Assembly: GCA_946405435.1 (NCBI GenBank)
Contig: CAMJHF010000005.1
Coordinates: 1-64,000 of the forward strand
From: an uncultured Bacteroidales bacterium
GTDB lineage: Bacteria > Bacteroidota > Bacteroidia > Bacteroidales > UBA932
Length of the DNA stretch: 64,000 nt
Direction of reading: 5' to 3'
Positions 35,224 to 44,590 of this stretch are shown here, piece after piece. How positions within the stretch are numbered: position 1 is the first letter of the stretch; each line of letters opens with the position of its first letter. The notes beneath the pieces are model-generated. The model did not search any database. It was not told where the DNA came from and saw only the letters and a program-made list of their open reading frames with translations. The position numbers and the translations under genes were made by a program.

Positions 35224-35838
35224 ATGGAATACATCAGCTTATTCGTAAAGTCGATATTCGTTGACAATATGATCTTCGCATACTTCCTGGGTATGTGCTC
35301 ATACCTGGCAGTGTCGAAGAACGTCAAGACAGCCAACGGCCTTGGCCTCGCTGTAATCTTCGTGCTTCTCTTCACCCTCCCCATCAACTGGGTGCTCAAC
35401 ACCTTCGTGCTGCAGCCCGGCGCCCTCAAGTGGCTCGGTCCCCAGTTTGCGGAGGTCGACCTCAGCTTCCTGAGTTTCATCATCTTCATCGCCGTCATCG
35501 CGGCGTTCGTGCAGCTGGTGGAAATGATTGTCGAGAAGTTCCTCCCTTCGCTCTACTCATCCCTGGGCATCTACCTCCCGCTCATCGCAGTGAACTGCGC
35601 CATCCTCGGCGGTTCCCTGTTCATGCAGCAGAGGGATTTCACCGGGTTCGGCGAGAGTGTAGTTTATGCGCTCGGCTCCGGCATCGGCTGGTATCTGGCC
35701 ATCGTAGCGCTTGCGGCCATACGTGAAAAAATGGCATACAGCAATGTTCCCAAGCCCCTCAAGGGCATAGGCGTCACCTTCATCACCGTGGGCCTCATGG
35801 GCATGGCATTCATGATATTTATGGGTATTCAACTTTAA
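35224..35838 (+). CDS. nqrE: Na+-NQR subunit E
   Basis: A 204-residue membrane subunit with six helices, homologous to Rnf[21 protein letters not shown] holds the half-helix with the conserved Cys, and [18 protein letters not shown] the second Cys, which together with NqrD ligate Fe between the subunits. Confidence 0.95.
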   Translation: MEYISLFVKSIFVDNMIFAYFLGMCSYLAVSKNVKTANGLGLAVIFVLLFTLPINWVLNTFVLQPGALKWLGPQFAEVDLSFLSFIIFIAVIAAFVQLVEMIVEKFLPSLYSSLGIYLPLIAVNCAILGGSLFMQQRDFTGFGESVVYALGSGIGWYLAIVALAAIREKMAYSNVPKPLKGIGVTFITVGLMGMAFMIFMGIQL

Positions 35839-35844
35839 GCGGCT

Positions 35845-37119
35845 ATGACACAGACAATCATTGCATCCATTGCGGTCATCGTCATAGTGACGCTGATCCT
35901 TGTGGCCCTCCTGCTTTTCGTGAAGGCCAAGATAACTCCCAAAGGCACTGTCAAGATCGACATTAACGGCGGCAAGAAAGAGCTCAACGTCACGCCGGGC
36001 GGCAATCTGATGGCCACCCTGGCAGGCGAAAAGATCTTCCTGCCTTCCGCTTGCGGCGGCAAAGCCAACTGCGGCCAGTGCAAGGTACAGGTATTCGAAG
36101 GCGGCGGCGAGATCCTCCCCACCGAAACCGGTTTCTTCAACCGCAAGCAGATCAAGGACGGATGGCGCCTGGGCTGCCAGGTCAAAGTAAAGGACAACCT
36201 CAAGATCCAGGTTGCCGAAAGCGCCCTGAGCGTCAAGAAGCTCGAGTGCGAGGTGATCTCCAACAAGAACGTAGCCACCTTCATCAAGGAGTTCACCGTG
36301 AAGCTGCCCGAGGGCGAGCACCTCGAGTTCAAGAGCGGTGAGTACATCCAGATAGACATCCCCGCCTATCACGTGTTCTATAAGGATATAGACGTGGATC
36401 CCGAGTACCGCGGAGACTGGGAGAAGTACGGTTTCTTCAACCTCGAATGCACCAACCCCGAGCCCACCGTGCGTGCCTACTCCATGGCTTCCTATCCTGG
36501 AGAGAAGGGCATTATCAAGCTCAACGTGCGTATCGCAACTCCTCCGTTCGACCGCAGCGTGCCCAGGGAGCAGGGTCCCAAGCTGCTGCCTGTGAGCCCC
36601 GGTATCGCCTCGTCCTACGTCTTCACCCGCAAACCCGGCGACAAGGTCACGATCAGCGGCCCCTTCGGCGAATTCCTCCTGCCCAAGGACGATCCCGAGG
36701 ATATGGAATACATCTTCGTGGGCGGCGGCGCCGGAATGGCTCCCCTCCGCAGCCATATCATGCAGTTGTTCAAGACAATGCGCACCAACCGCAAGGTTCA
36801 CTTCTTCTATGGCGCGCGTGCCCTGGTGGAGGCCTTCTACCTCGAGGACTTTGCAGAGCTTGAGAAGGAATTCCCCAACTTCAAGTTCCACCTTGCCCTG
36901 GACCGTCCCGATCCGGCGGCCGATGCAGCAGGCGTCAAGTACACTGCAGGCTTCGTGCATAACGTGATGAACGAGACTTACCTCAAGGACCACGATGCAC
37001 CCGAAGACATCAAGTACTTCATGTGCGGTCCTCCTATGATGGTATCTTCGGTGAACCAGCTGCTCGACTCGCTCGGCGTGGCTCCCGAAAATATCCTCTA
37101 CGACAACTTCGGAGCTTAA
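35845..37119 (+). CDS. nqrF: Na+-NQR subunit F, NADH-oxidising flavoprotein
   Basis: A 424-residue subunit: one N-terminal membrane helix, a 2Fe-2S ferredoxin domain (SACGGKANCGQCKVQVF and a later GCQ), an FAD domain (VRAYSMASYPGEKG) and an NADH domain (FVGGGAGMAPLRSHIMQ, FMCGPPMM). It takes electrons from NADH into the complex. A strong terminator follows, closing the operon. Confidence 0.96.
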   Translation: MTQTIIASIAVIVIVTLILVALLLFVKAKITPKGTVKIDINGGKKELNVTPGGNLMATLAGEKIFLPSACGGKANCGQCKVQVFEGGGEILPTETGFFNRKQIKDGWRLGCQVKVKDNLKIQVAESALSVKKLECEVISNKNVATFIKEFTVKLPEGEHLEFKSGEYIQIDIPAYHVFYKDIDVDPEYRGDWEKYGFFNLECTNPEPTVRAYSMASYPGEKGIIKLNVRIATPPFDRSVPREQGPKLLPVSPGIASSYVFTRKPGDKVTISGPFGEFLLPKDDPEDMEYIFVGGGAGMAPLRSHIMQLFKTMRTNRKVHFFYGARALVEAFYLEDFAELEKEFPNFKFHLALDRPDPAADAAGVKYTAGFVHNVMNETYLKDHDAPEDIKYFMCGPPMMVSSVNQLLDSLGVAPENILYDNFGA

Positions 37120-37132
37120 ATCATCATCAAAG

Positions 37133-37192
37133 GAGCCACAGACCTGCAGGAACGTCGCCGTGCGACAACTCCCACAATCTGTGGCTCTTTTT
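37133..37192 (+). terminator. Terminator of the nqr operon
   Basis: GAGCCACAGA (37133-37142) pairs with TCTGTGGCTC (37178-37187), followed by five T; the 35-base loop holds a smaller GTCGC/GCGAC hairpin. Confidence 0.8.
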
Positions 37193-37211
37193 ATATCTGA
37201 AATTCCTGCTT

Positions 37212-38309
37212 ATGAAAATCTGCTGTATGATTGCGTCCCTGCGCCTGGGAGGAGCCGAAAGGCAACTCGCAGGACTTGCCTGCATGCTCAGGCAAGCCGG
37301 CGAAGATGCGGAGGTGCTGACATACAGGGAAGGAGATTTCTACTCCGGTCAGCTCAAGGAAGCAGGAGTCAAGCACACTTTCATCCCCTCAAGAGGCGGT
37401 GACGCAGGACTTGTCCGCGACATCGCCGCGCATCTCAAGGCCACAGGCTGCGAGGTGCTTGTTTCATTTCTTGTCGGCACCAACATCAAGGCCTGCCTCG
37501 TAAAACGCCGTCTGCCCGGCCTCAAACTCATAGTTTCCGAAAGGAACTGCAACTCCGCCTGCATGCTGCACGACCGCCTGCGGTTCGCCTTGTATGGAAG
37601 ATACGCCTGGAAGGTAGTGTGCAACAGCTACTCGCAGACTGCCTTTGTACGCAAGCACGCTCCTTCCCTTGCCGACAGGCTGTACACGGTGCCGAATTTC
37701 ACAGACCTTGAATACTTCAGGTTCAGAGGCGCTAGAATAAGAGCCGGGGGCGAACCATTCAGGGTGGTCACGACTGCGCGTCTGGCACGGCGCAAAAACG
37801 TGCACGGCCTCATCAAAGCCGCCGCAGAATGTCCCGGCGTCCGCTTTGACTGGTTCGGCGCAGGAGAGGAAGACGCCTACAGTGCCAGGTGCCGGTACAT
37901 TATCTCCAAGCTGGGACTCGAAGACAGATTCTTCATCCACCCGGCCAGCACGACTCCCGAGCAAGCCTACGTAAATGCCGACGCCTTCTGCCTGCCAAGT
38001 TTTTATGAGGGCACCCCGAATTCCCTCTCCGAGGCGCTCTCGTGCGGGCTTCCCGCAGCATGCAGCAACGTAAGCGACAATTCCCGCTACGTGACTGACG
38101 GCAGGAACGGATTCCTGTTCGATCCCGCCGACCATCACCAGATAGCCCAGGCCATACAGAAGCTTTCCGCCATGGACGCCTCACAGTTGGCAGAGGCCGG
38201 GACCCACAGCCGTGCAACAGCGGAGGCGGCTTTCGGGAAAAGGGATTTCATCCGCAGGTACCTCGAGATAATAAGGGGTCCGGAAGGGGGTACAAAGCCC
38301 CAATATTAA
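37212..38309 (+). CDS. Glycosyltransferase family 4 protein
   Basis: A 365-residue GT-B retaining glycosyltransferase. The N-domain begins CCMIASLRLGGAERQLAGLA with the GGAE motif of the family; the C-domain has TTARLARRKNVHGLIKA, WFGAGEEDAY, and the nucleotide-sugar site PSFYEGTPNSLSEALSCGLP. No signal peptide or membrane segment. It stands alone after the nqr terminator; the glycan made is unknown. Confidence 0.88.
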   Translation: MKICCMIASLRLGGAERQLAGLACMLRQAGEDAEVLTYREGDFYSGQLKEAGVKHTFIPSRGGDAGLVRDIAAHLKATGCEVLVSFLVGTNIKACLVKRRLPGLKLIVSERNCNSACMLHDRLRFALYGRYAWKVVCNSYSQTAFVRKHAPSLADRLYTVPNFTDLEYFRFRGARIRAGGEPFRVVTTARLARRKNVHGLIKAAAECPGVRFDWFGAGEEDAYSARCRYIISKLGLEDRFFIHPASTTPEQAYVNADAFCLPSFYEGTPNSLSEALSCGLPAACSNVSDNSRYVTDGRNGFLFDPADHHQIAQAIQKLSAMDASQLAEAGTHSRATAEAAFGKRDFIRRYLEIIRGPEGGTKPQY

Positions 38310-38370
38310 AGAATCAGCAATTTCTCGTTTACGATTTTTTTGATTCCATTGTTTTTTGAAAGCGCCGTTT

Positions 38371-38378
38371 TAGTTTTG
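38371..38378 (+). promoter_or_regulatory. -7 box (TAGTTTTG), 7 bases from start codon
   Basis: Exact TAnnTTTG ending seven bases before the ATG at 38386, with TTG at 38349-38351 19 bases upstream. The transcript would be leaderless or nearly so. Confidence 0.6.
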
Positions 38379-38385
38379 CAGCGCT

Positions 38386-39324
38386 ATGAAAAAGAAATGG
38401 AATCAAACAGGCCGGCGGTTTTCCCCTCTCTCTTGCCGGCGTCCGCCGAGGAGCGTTCTGCTCCAACTAATACTCTTGTTCAGCTTGCTTATACCATTGC
38501 CGGCCTGTTTGTTATCCTGCAGCAAAGCCGGCGGCGCGGAGGTAGCGGACATAGTGGAGGTGCCTGTTGACAGTTGCAGCATATGCCTTAAATTCAATAT
38601 CCTGGACAATCTCGCCGACACTCTTCACCCGGTCCGCCGGCTGGATTTGCTGGTGTACAGCGCGGACGGAATACAGGAACTCCGCCATAAACGCTACTAT
38701 GAGCACCTGCCCGACAGCGTTATCCTGTACGGCCCCAGCGAGGCTGTAACCGTGGTTGCTGTCGCAAATTCCCCCGATCCGCTTTTCAGCAACCCTCCGC
38801 TCCGTTTCGACGCCGCCGAGCAGCTGCAGTGCGAGCTCAGTTCCGACTCCCCTTCCCATCCATTGATGAGCGGCACCGCAAACTTCAACGCCGGAGAAGG
38901 AGGCACAGTGCAGGTCTGCCCCCTCATGTGCAAGGTAATGCTGGGCGTAATCACCAACAATCTAAAGAATTATGTGAGGCTTGAGGATCCGAGGATATAT
39001 CTGGAAAATGTAAACAGCGGAGCCGAGATACTGCGCTCGGGAGGATTCAGGCCGTCAGAACTGCTTGCCACGACCGACAAAGTGCCGCTACCCTACGACA
39101 TAGGCGTATTCTCGCAAAGCCCGGGCACGGCGCTATTCTGCTACCCTAATGACTCAGCCGCCATAACGATAGGCACTCCGGCCACCTTCCTGGTGCTGGA
39201 ATGTGAAATATCAGGCTCGACAAGACAGTTCAAGATACAGCTTCCCGCACTCCGCCGCAACAGCACGACACGGGTGGACATAAGCGTGAACGGACCTTCC
39301 GAAATGGAGACCGCTGTCTACTAG
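38386..39324 (+). CDS. FimB/Mfa2-like fimbrial-anchor lipoprotein
   Basis: A 312-residue lipoprotein: basic N-terminus, hydrophobic segment and lipobox PACLLSC (Cys near 45). The mature part has two beta-sandwich-like halves with VRRLDLLVYSADGIQEL and AVTVVAVANSP, the pattern of Mfa2/FimB-type tip or anchor proteins of Bacteroidales fimbriae. No fimbrillin gene is adjacent, so it may be an orphan or act with distant partners. Assignment rests on general resemblance. Its stop shares a CTAG with the stop of the converging glycosyltransferase gene. Confidence 0.6.
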   Translation: MKKKWNQTGRRFSPLSCRRPPRSVLLQLILLFSLLIPLPACLLSCSKAGGAEVADIVEVPVDSCSICLKFNILDNLADTLHPVRRLDLLVYSADGIQELRHKRYYEHLPDSVILYGPSEAVTVVAVANSPDPLFSNPPLRFDAAEQLQCELSSDSPSHPLMSGTANFNAGEGGTVQVCPLMCKVMLGVITNNLKNYVRLEDPRIYLENVNSGAEILRSGGFRPSELLATTDKVPLPYDIGVFSQSPGTALFCYPNDSAAITIGTPATFLVLECEISGSTRQFKIQLPALRRNSTTRVDISVNGPSEMETAVY

Positions 39325-40157
39325 AAAAGAGAAGAGAAGCGCTCCGGCACGCGCACCTTGACCTTCATGTTGAACATGGCCGGCTTGTTCCATAGATGGA
39401 TCTGGCGCACGCAGGACTGAATCCTGCGGGCCTTACGTGTCCAGCTTTCCCAGTCCCTGTACTTAAGGGAAGGGAAGGTATCTATGATGCGGCGGCGTTT
39501 GCTGAGGTGACGGGACCAGCCGCGCGACACCAGGTCGGCGTCGGCCTGCTTCTGGCCGAGAATGGAGGGATCGGCACAGCCGAAATGAAAGAGGAACAAC
39601 CCTTCGCAGATATGGAAATCGCCCTTGCGGGTACGGTGGAAGCCGCTTCCCCACTGCACGGGGGCGCAGAGAACCGAAGTCTTGGTGTAACGGGTGGACA
39701 GCAGGGCGGAACGGCGCTGGGCCAGAAGGGGCTTGGATTCATCCAGCGGAGAATCCGAAGGATCATAAATGACATCGCATCCAAGTCCGGACAGGGAGTT
39801 GCGGCCTTGGATGTCCTGGCGCAAGAGGAACTCCGGGAGTTCGACGCCCAGAGCCGGGTCTACCGTCAGGAACTCATCGACATCGGTGCCGATGACCATC
39901 GTATACTCCGCAAGCAGGCTTGCCGCCTTGGCGGAGAGGATGTTGATGCGGTTCTTGTCGGATATCCTGACATTGCCGGACACCCTGGGAATTACGCTTA
40001 CATTGCAGCCCTGCGTGCAGGAAGGGACACGCTGGTCTTCACCGTCAAAGAATATGTACAGATTGTCTTTGCCGAGCAGTGAGCCGTAGTATTCTGTCCA
40101 CTTGCCCAGAAAGAAATCGTCATTTCTGACCATTGTCAGCGCTGCAATCTTTCCCAT
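39321..40157 (-). CDS. Glycosyltransferase family 2-like protein (Glyco_tranf_2_4 type)
   Basis: A 278-residue protein. AALTMVRNDDFFLGKWTEYY is the hallmark start of the DUF707/Glyco_tranf_2_4 group, TMVIGTDVDEFLTVDP holds the DxD-like metal motif, and the late FHICEGLFLFHFGCAD gives the conserved His. These are predicted GT-A transferases of surface polysaccharide pathways. A TATCTTTG -7 box lies eight bases upstream of the ATG. Confidence 0.8.
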   Translation of the reverse strand: MGKIAALTMVRNDDFFLGKWTEYYGSLLGKDNLYIFFDGEDQRVPSCTQGCNVSVIPRVSGNVRISDKNRINILSAKAASLLAEYTMVIGTDVDEFLTVDPALGVELPEFLLRQDIQGRNSLSGLGCDVIYDPSDSPLDESKPLLAQRRSALLSTRYTKTSVLCAPVQWGSGFHRTRKGDFHICEGLFLFHFGCADPSILGQKQADADLVSRGWSRHLSKRRRIIDTFPSLKYRDWESWTRKARRIQSCVRQIHLWNKPAMFNMKVKVRVPERFSSLF

Positions 40158-40165
40158 TTATCTCT

Positions 40166-40173
40166 CAAAGATA
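40166..40173 (-). promoter_or_regulatory. -7 box (TATCTTTG), 8 bases from start codon
   Basis: Exact TAnnTTTG on the minus strand, with TTTG (complement 40194-40197) 20 bases upstream; the ATG is at 40157. Confidence 0.65.
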
Positions 40174-40210
40174 AGATTAATCGCATCAAATTCCAAAAAA
40201 CACAAATAAT

Positions 40211-40241
40211 TTTGGAAATCCACAAAACTTGACTAACTTTG
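40211..40241 (+). promoter_or_regulatory. tRNA-Val promoter
   Basis: TTTG 40211-40214, 19 bases, TAACTTTG 40234-40241: full consensus, 15 bases before the tRNA. Confidence 0.8.
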
Positions 40242-40256
40242 CAGTCCCCTTAGTCA

Positions 40257-40331
40257 GGGAGATTAGCTCAGCTGGTTTAGAGCACCTGCCTTACAAGCAG
40301 GGGGTCAATGGTTCGAGTCCGTTATCTCCCA
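40257..40331 (+). tRNA. tRNA-Val (TAC)
   Basis: Acceptor GGGAGAT pairs with ATCTCCC, discriminator A; D-arm GCTCAGCTGGTTTAGAGC; anticodon stem CCTGC/GCAGG with loop CTTACAA, anticodon TAC; T-arm GGTTCGAGTCC. CCA is not encoded. Confidence 0.95.
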
Positions 40332-40332
40332 C

Positions 40333-40363
40333 AAAAAAACTGGCCTCAGCGGCCAGTTTTTTT
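40333..40363. terminator. Bidirectional terminator between tRNA-Val and the kinase-like gene
   Basis: ACTGGCC, loop TCAGC, GGCCAGT, with seven A before and seven T after, so it can stop transcription from both sides. Confidence 0.9.
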
Positions 40364-40369
40364 AATGTC

Positions 40370-41020
40370 TTATTCCGCTCCCAGATAGGTCAGGATTACT
40401 TGAACGGCTTGATCCTCCGTGAGCTCATCCATGTTTAGCGTAAGGTGATAATTCCGGGCGTCATACCGACTCTTTCCCGTATAACGCTTGACGTAGTTCT
40501 CACGCATCTTGTCAATCTCGTCCACGATGATGGCAGCCGTTTCGAATGTCAGCTGCTGCTTGGACATCACCCTCTCGATACGCCTGTCACGGGAAGCCGT
40601 GATAAACACATCGAATTTATTGGGGCAGTCTGCAAGGACGAAGAAAGCTGAACGCCCTGCTATCACGCAGGACGACTCTTCGGCAATGGCTTTCAGGATT
40701 TCGGCTTCCGCATCGTGGATATCGTCGGTGGTTACATTCTTACGTATCCTGCCTAGATAGACGCTTGCGGGCTCATTGAGAACCGACCTGGGGGGAATGG
40801 GGTTGATTTTTTCGAAAAACCCGGACAGCCAGTTTTTCTTCTCACCTTTCAGATGTTCGATCTCGTAGGTCGTGAGACCGAACTTCTCCCTGAGGTTTTC
40901 GATGAGGTCCTTGTCGCAGAAGCGAACGCCCAGTTTATCCGCCAGCTTTTTGCCGATGGTATGACCGCCGGAGCCGATTTCACGGCTGATCGTGATGACG
41001 AATTTCTGGTTGATATCCAT
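40370..41020 (-). CDS. Cytidylate kinase-like family protein
   Basis: A 216-residue P-loop kinase of the Cytidylate_kin2 type. ITISREIGSGGHTIGKKLAD is the Walker A region, SCVIAGRSAFFVL the Walker B-like strand, and FITASRDRRIERVM the Arg-rich lid block. Substrate is not established for this family. It may be the last gene of the polA-sigma/GH36-rsmG-rpmH cluster, 18 bases after rpmH. Confidence 0.85.
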   Translation of the reverse strand: MDINQKFVITISREIGSGGHTIGKKLADKLGVRFCDKDLIENLREKFGLTTYEIEHLKGEKKNWLSGFFEKINPIPPRSVLNEPASVYLGRIRKNVTTDDIHDAEAEILKAIAEESSCVIAGRSAFFVLADCPNKFDVFITASRDRRIERVMSKQQLTFETAAIIVDEIDKMRENYVKRYTGKSRYDARNYHLTLNMDELTEDQAVQVILTYLGAE

Positions 41021-41038
41021 AACCCGGGATAAGCGGAA

Positions 41039-41191
41039 CTAGAACCTGTCTTCTGAGGAAACAGTAAGTTTCTTGCGGCCGTGACGGCGGCGTGCAGCAA
41101 GTACGCGGCGGCCATTGGGAGTGCTCATGCGCTCGCGGAAACCGTGCTTGTTGACTCTCTTGCGGTTTGAGGGTTGGAATGTACGTTTCAT
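41039..41191 (-). CDS. rpmH: 50S ribosomal protein L34
   Basis: A 50-residue protein starting [20 protein letters not shown] and continuing [20 protein letters not shown], the unmistakable L34 sequence, plus a six-residue tail common in Bacteroidetes. It lies 16 bases after the rsmG stop. No rnpA is adjacent. Confidence 0.98.
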   Translation of the reverse strand: MKRTFQPSNRKRVNKHGFRERMSTPNGRRVLAARRRHGRKKLTVSSEDRF

Positions 41192-41207
41192 ATCTATTCT
41201 ATTTTAA

Positions 41208-41837
41208 TTAAGCAAAATTGGGAGGGCAAAGGTAAGATTTTCCGACCTCAATTACAAATTTTTCTTTAAAATAATCATCTTTAAGCCATTCTTCTATGCT
41301 CCACACCCTTACCCGGCCCGGAGCCACGCCGCAGCGGCTGCCCAGAAGCGATACTTCCTCGAGCACGTTTCCGCCCTTCAGGCAGAGGATGCTGCGCCTG
41401 AAACGTCCCTTCACCCAAGGGTAAAGCACGTCCAGCGACGCCACCGCCCTCGTCACCACCCAGTCGAAAGTCCTGTCAAGCGCCTCAACCCTCGAATTGA
41501 CGCACTGGACGTTCTTTAGACCCAGTCCAGAGGCCACGGCCTCCGCCACCCGCACTTTCTTTCCAATAGAATCGCACAGTGTGAATTCGGCCTCAGGATA
41601 CTCCATGGCCAGGGGGATGCCGGGGAATCCGCCCCCGGTGCCCAGGTCCAGCACGCTTGCTCCGGCCATAATGTCTTGGGGATAATTGAGTTCCAGATAG
41701 CGCGCGATGGCCAGCGAGTGCAGGATATGGTGCCCGTAAAGATTATCTATATCTTTGCGGGACACCACATTGATGCGTTCATTCCACTCCCTGTACAGCT
41801 CCAGGGCCGGGGAAAAGTCAGATTCGGACGTTCTCAT
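41208..41837 (-). CDS. rsmG: 16S rRNA (guanine527-N7)-methyltransferase
   Basis: A 209-residue RsmG/GidB. WNERINVVSRKDIDNLYGHH is the conserved N-terminal block, ASVLDLGTGGGFPGIPLAME the SAM-binding motif, VVTRAVASLDVLYPW the later RAVA block. Its ATG overlaps the stop of the sigma/GH36 gene (ATGA), so it is translationally coupled to that gene. Confidence 0.95.
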   Translation of the reverse strand: MRTSESDFSPALELYREWNERINVVSRKDIDNLYGHHILHSLAIARYLELNYPQDIMAGASVLDLGTGGGFPGIPLAMEYPEAEFTLCDSIGKKVRVAEAVASGLGLKNVQCVNSRVEALDRTFDWVVTRAVASLDVLYPWVKGRFRRSILCLKGGNVLEEVSLLGSRCGVAPGRVRVWSIEEWLKDDYFKEKFVIEVGKSYLCPPNFA

Positions 41838-44590
41838 TGGCGTTCGAGCAGCAATACGGCACTCTGATAAGGCTTGAAGAGGCTGAGGTTGATACCGAAG
41901 TTCATGAGATAGTCGCCACCGAATTCGCGGCCATCGCCCCAGAAAGACTTGCGCTGGGGAGCGATCTCCCTCACTTTGTACCTTGCGGAAGGGTCGAGTC
42001 CGCCTGCCCTGAACTTGGGGTTGAGTCCCCTGCCGTTGTACTGCAGGCAGAACGCGAACAGCACCGCCCTGGACTTATCCTTGCTGGCGTACATGAGAGC
42101 GTAATGATCGGAGGTACAGGGAGATGAGATGCGGTACAGGTCGCCGTCAAATACGATGTCACGGAACTGTTTGTATTCCTGGAGATACTGTTTGATGTAA
42201 TCTTTTTCCTCATCTGTCAGCTGCTTCGGCTGGATTTCCATTCCGAGGCGGGCTGTGGCGGCCATGTCGCAGCGGAACTTGAGCGGGATTTCGCGCCCGG
42301 TCTGATGGTTGGGACTGGCGGAAATATGCGAGCCGAGAATCTGCACGGGATAGATCAGGCTGGCTCCGTACTGCATGAACGCACGGCTGTGCGCGTCGGT
42401 GTTGTCGCTGGTCCAGACTTCGTTGGCCCACTTCAGCACGCCGTAGTCCATACGGCCGCCGCCGGAAGAGCAGGACTGAAGGAAAACCTTGGGATATTTG
42501 GCACGCACACGCTCCAGGACCTTGTAGTAGCCCTGGATATAATCCACCCAGAAATTGGCCTGGTACGGTTCATAAGTGGAACCTACGTTGTAGACGTGAC
42601 GGTTGCAGTCCCACTTGATGTAGTTGATGTCGCCAAGCTGCATGGTGCGGTCGAATACGCCGAACACGAAATCCTGCACCTTGGGATTGCTCAGGTCGAG
42701 AAGCAGCTGATTGCGGGCGGGATAAGCTTCGCGGCCCTTTTCGTTGACCACCCAGTCGGGATGCTTGAGGTAGAGATTGGACTTGGGATTGACCATTTCG
42801 GGCTCGATCCATATTCCGAACTTGAGTCCTTTGGCATGTGCGTAATCGGCCAGATAGCCTATGCCCTCGGGGATTTTGGCTGTGTTGAGCTCCCAGTCGC
42901 CAAGGCCGGCCTTGTCGTTGTCCCTGGCAAATTCGCCGTTGGCGAACCATCCGTCATCGAGCACGAACATTTCAAGACCCATCGAGGCGGCGTCGTCAAT
43001 CATGTCGGTAAGGGTCTTGGTGTTGAAGGCGAAGTAGGCACCTTCCCAGCTGTTGAGCAGCATGGGACAATGCATGCCGGCATCGTACATGCCGTAGCTG
43101 CGGGCCCAGTCGTGGAGGTTGCGGCTCGCCTGGCCGGCGCCGGAGGTGCTGTATGTAAACACCATTTCGGGGGTTACGAAAGTGGAGCCTCCGCAGAGGG
43201 TGTATTCCGCCCCGGTGGGATGGATGCCGGACAGGATGTACAGCCTCCCGGCTTCGTCCATCTGGAAATTCAGCTTGTAGTTTCCGCTCCAGCGCAGAGC
43301 TCCGGCTATCACCTCGCCGTGGGTTTCATCGAGGGAATCGGAATCAAGGCTGAGCAGGAAAGAGGGGTTGGAGCGCTGGGTGGTGCGCACGCCGTCGCGG
43401 CACTCTACCACCTTTATGCCATGGGTAAGGCGCTCGGTTTCAATGCGATTCTCGTTAGCCCAGGCGCCGTTGAAGTGAGTCAGGGTGTAGCGCTGTGCCC
43501 ATAAAGGAATGCAGGCCGAGTAGAAATTGCGCAGGAGCACGCTCTTTTTGGAGTCGTTGCTAATCTCGGAGTGAATGATTATGACATCTTCCGACTGATA
43601 GGCATCGAACACCAGGCACACCCTCAGCGGCTGCTTGGAATCCCGCAGGTACACCTTGGTGCGCACAAGGTCGGAGGACAGGATGGCCTTCTCGCAGCGT
43701 TCGTAGACTAGCTCGGTGTTGAGACCTCCGTCCGGATAAGTGACGGCCAGCGCAGGCTCGAATATGAACTTGCCGCCTGCAGTGGGATACATGGGGATGT
43801 CTCCGGCTGAATGGGAATCGGCATAAGGCGAATACTTGGTGAAGTCGGCGGCATTGGAAATGGAGGGTCCATAATGCCTGTAGTTCAGGGCTCCGCCCAC
43901 CTTGCCTACCATCACGATGGAAGTACCGGCGGTGTTGACGGAAATGTACTCGTAGTCGGCAGCCAGGGCGCCATGGGAGAGCCCCAGCACAGCAAAAACA
44001 ATGATAATCAGGTTCTTCATTTTGTCAAGTATTTGTTTGGCACGGCGTATACGGGTCCTCACGGTATTGAGTTCCAGTCCCGTTTCTTCCGCTATTTCCT
44101 TGTATTGTTTATCTTCTATGAAACGCTTGAACGCAACCTCCTTGTAAAGCTCGGGAAGGCCGTCTATCTTGGAGCGCGTCTCTTCGGTCTTCTCGGTTTT
44201 GATCATGCCTTCCAGGGCGTCCTCGTCGGAACCGCCTATCGCATCGACCACATTGAGTGCGCGCTGGTTGTCGTCTATGGAAATGTAGTCCCGATGACGG
44301 CGCGTCTCCTGCTCTATCACATCAAGGGCCGTATTGTGCGCGATACGTTTGAGCCAGGTATCGAAGCTGCCGATGGCCGGATCGAAGGTCTGGATCTGGC
44401 GGAAAGCCTTCTCGAAAGACTTCGAACATACATCTTCTATGTAGAAGTAGTCCAGCTGCTTCATGGTTTTGCGCAAATATGCGCGCAGCGAATCTATCTT
44501 GGCGTCCCACAGTGCTGTAAAGGCGGTGCCGTCACCTATGATTGCCAGCCGGACGAGTTCGTCAATGGGCTTGGAGCCAGTTTGATCCAT
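41834..44590 (-). CDS. In-frame fusion: ECF sigma factor and GH36 alpha-galactosidase
   Basis: One 918-codon frame with two complete parts. Residues 1-190 are an ECF sigma-70 factor: region 2 (YIEDVCSKSFEKAFRQIQTF, then SFDTWLKRIAHNTALDVIE) and region 4 (YKEIAEETGLELNTVRTRIR). Residues 191 on start with Met and a signal peptide (MKNLIIIVFAVLGLSHGALA), then a GH36 enzyme with the nucleophile motif YIKWDCNRH and the acid/base block WTSDNTDAHSR after SCSSGGGRMDYG. No stop separates them. Either the internal ATG at 44020 is used and the sigma gene lost its stop, or the product is a sigma factor tethered by the hydrophobic segment to a periplasmic enzyme. It overlaps polA by 29 bases and rsmG by four. 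Confidence 0.85.
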   Translation of the reverse strand: MDQTGSKPIDELVRLAIIGDGTAFTALWDAKIDSLRAYLRKTMKQLDYFYIEDVCSKSFEKAFRQIQTFDPAIGSFDTWLKRIAHNTALDVIEQETRRHRDYISIDDNQRALNVVDAIGGSDEDALEGMIKTEKTEETRSKIDGLPELYKEVAFKRFIEDKQYKEIAEETGLELNTVRTRIRRAKQILDKMKNLIIIVFAVLGLSHGALAADYEYISVNTAGTSIVMVGKVGGALNYRHYGPSISNAADFTKYSPYADSHSAGDIPMYPTAGGKFIFEPALAVTYPDGGLNTELVYERCEKAILSSDLVRTKVYLRDSKQPLRVCLVFDAYQSEDVIIIHSEISNDSKKSVLLRNFYSACIPLWAQRYTLTHFNGAWANENRIETERLTHGIKVVECRDGVRTTQRSNPSFLLSLDSDSLDETHGEVIAGALRWSGNYKLNFQMDEAGRLYILSGIHPTGAEYTLCGGSTFVTPEMVFTYSTSGAGQASRNLHDWARSYGMYDAGMHCPMLLNSWEGAYFAFNTKTLTDMIDDAASMGLEMFVLDDGWFANGEFARDNDKAGLGDWELNTAKIPEGIGYLADYAHAKGLKFGIWIEPEMVNPKSNLYLKHPDWVVNEKGREAYPARNQLLLDLSNPKVQDFVFGVFDRTMQLGDINYIKWDCNRHVYNVGSTYEPYQANFWVDYIQGYYKVLERVRAKYPKVFLQSCSSGGGRMDYGVLKWANEVWTSDNTDAHSRAFMQYGASLIYPVQILGSHISASPNHQTGREIPLKFRCDMAATARLGMEIQPKQLTDEEKDYIKQYLQEYKQFRDIVFDGDLYRISSPCTSDHYALMYASKDKSRAVLFAFCLQYNGRGLNPKFRAGGLDPSARYKVREIAPQRKSFWGDGREFGGDYLMNFGINLSLFKPYQSAVLLLERQ

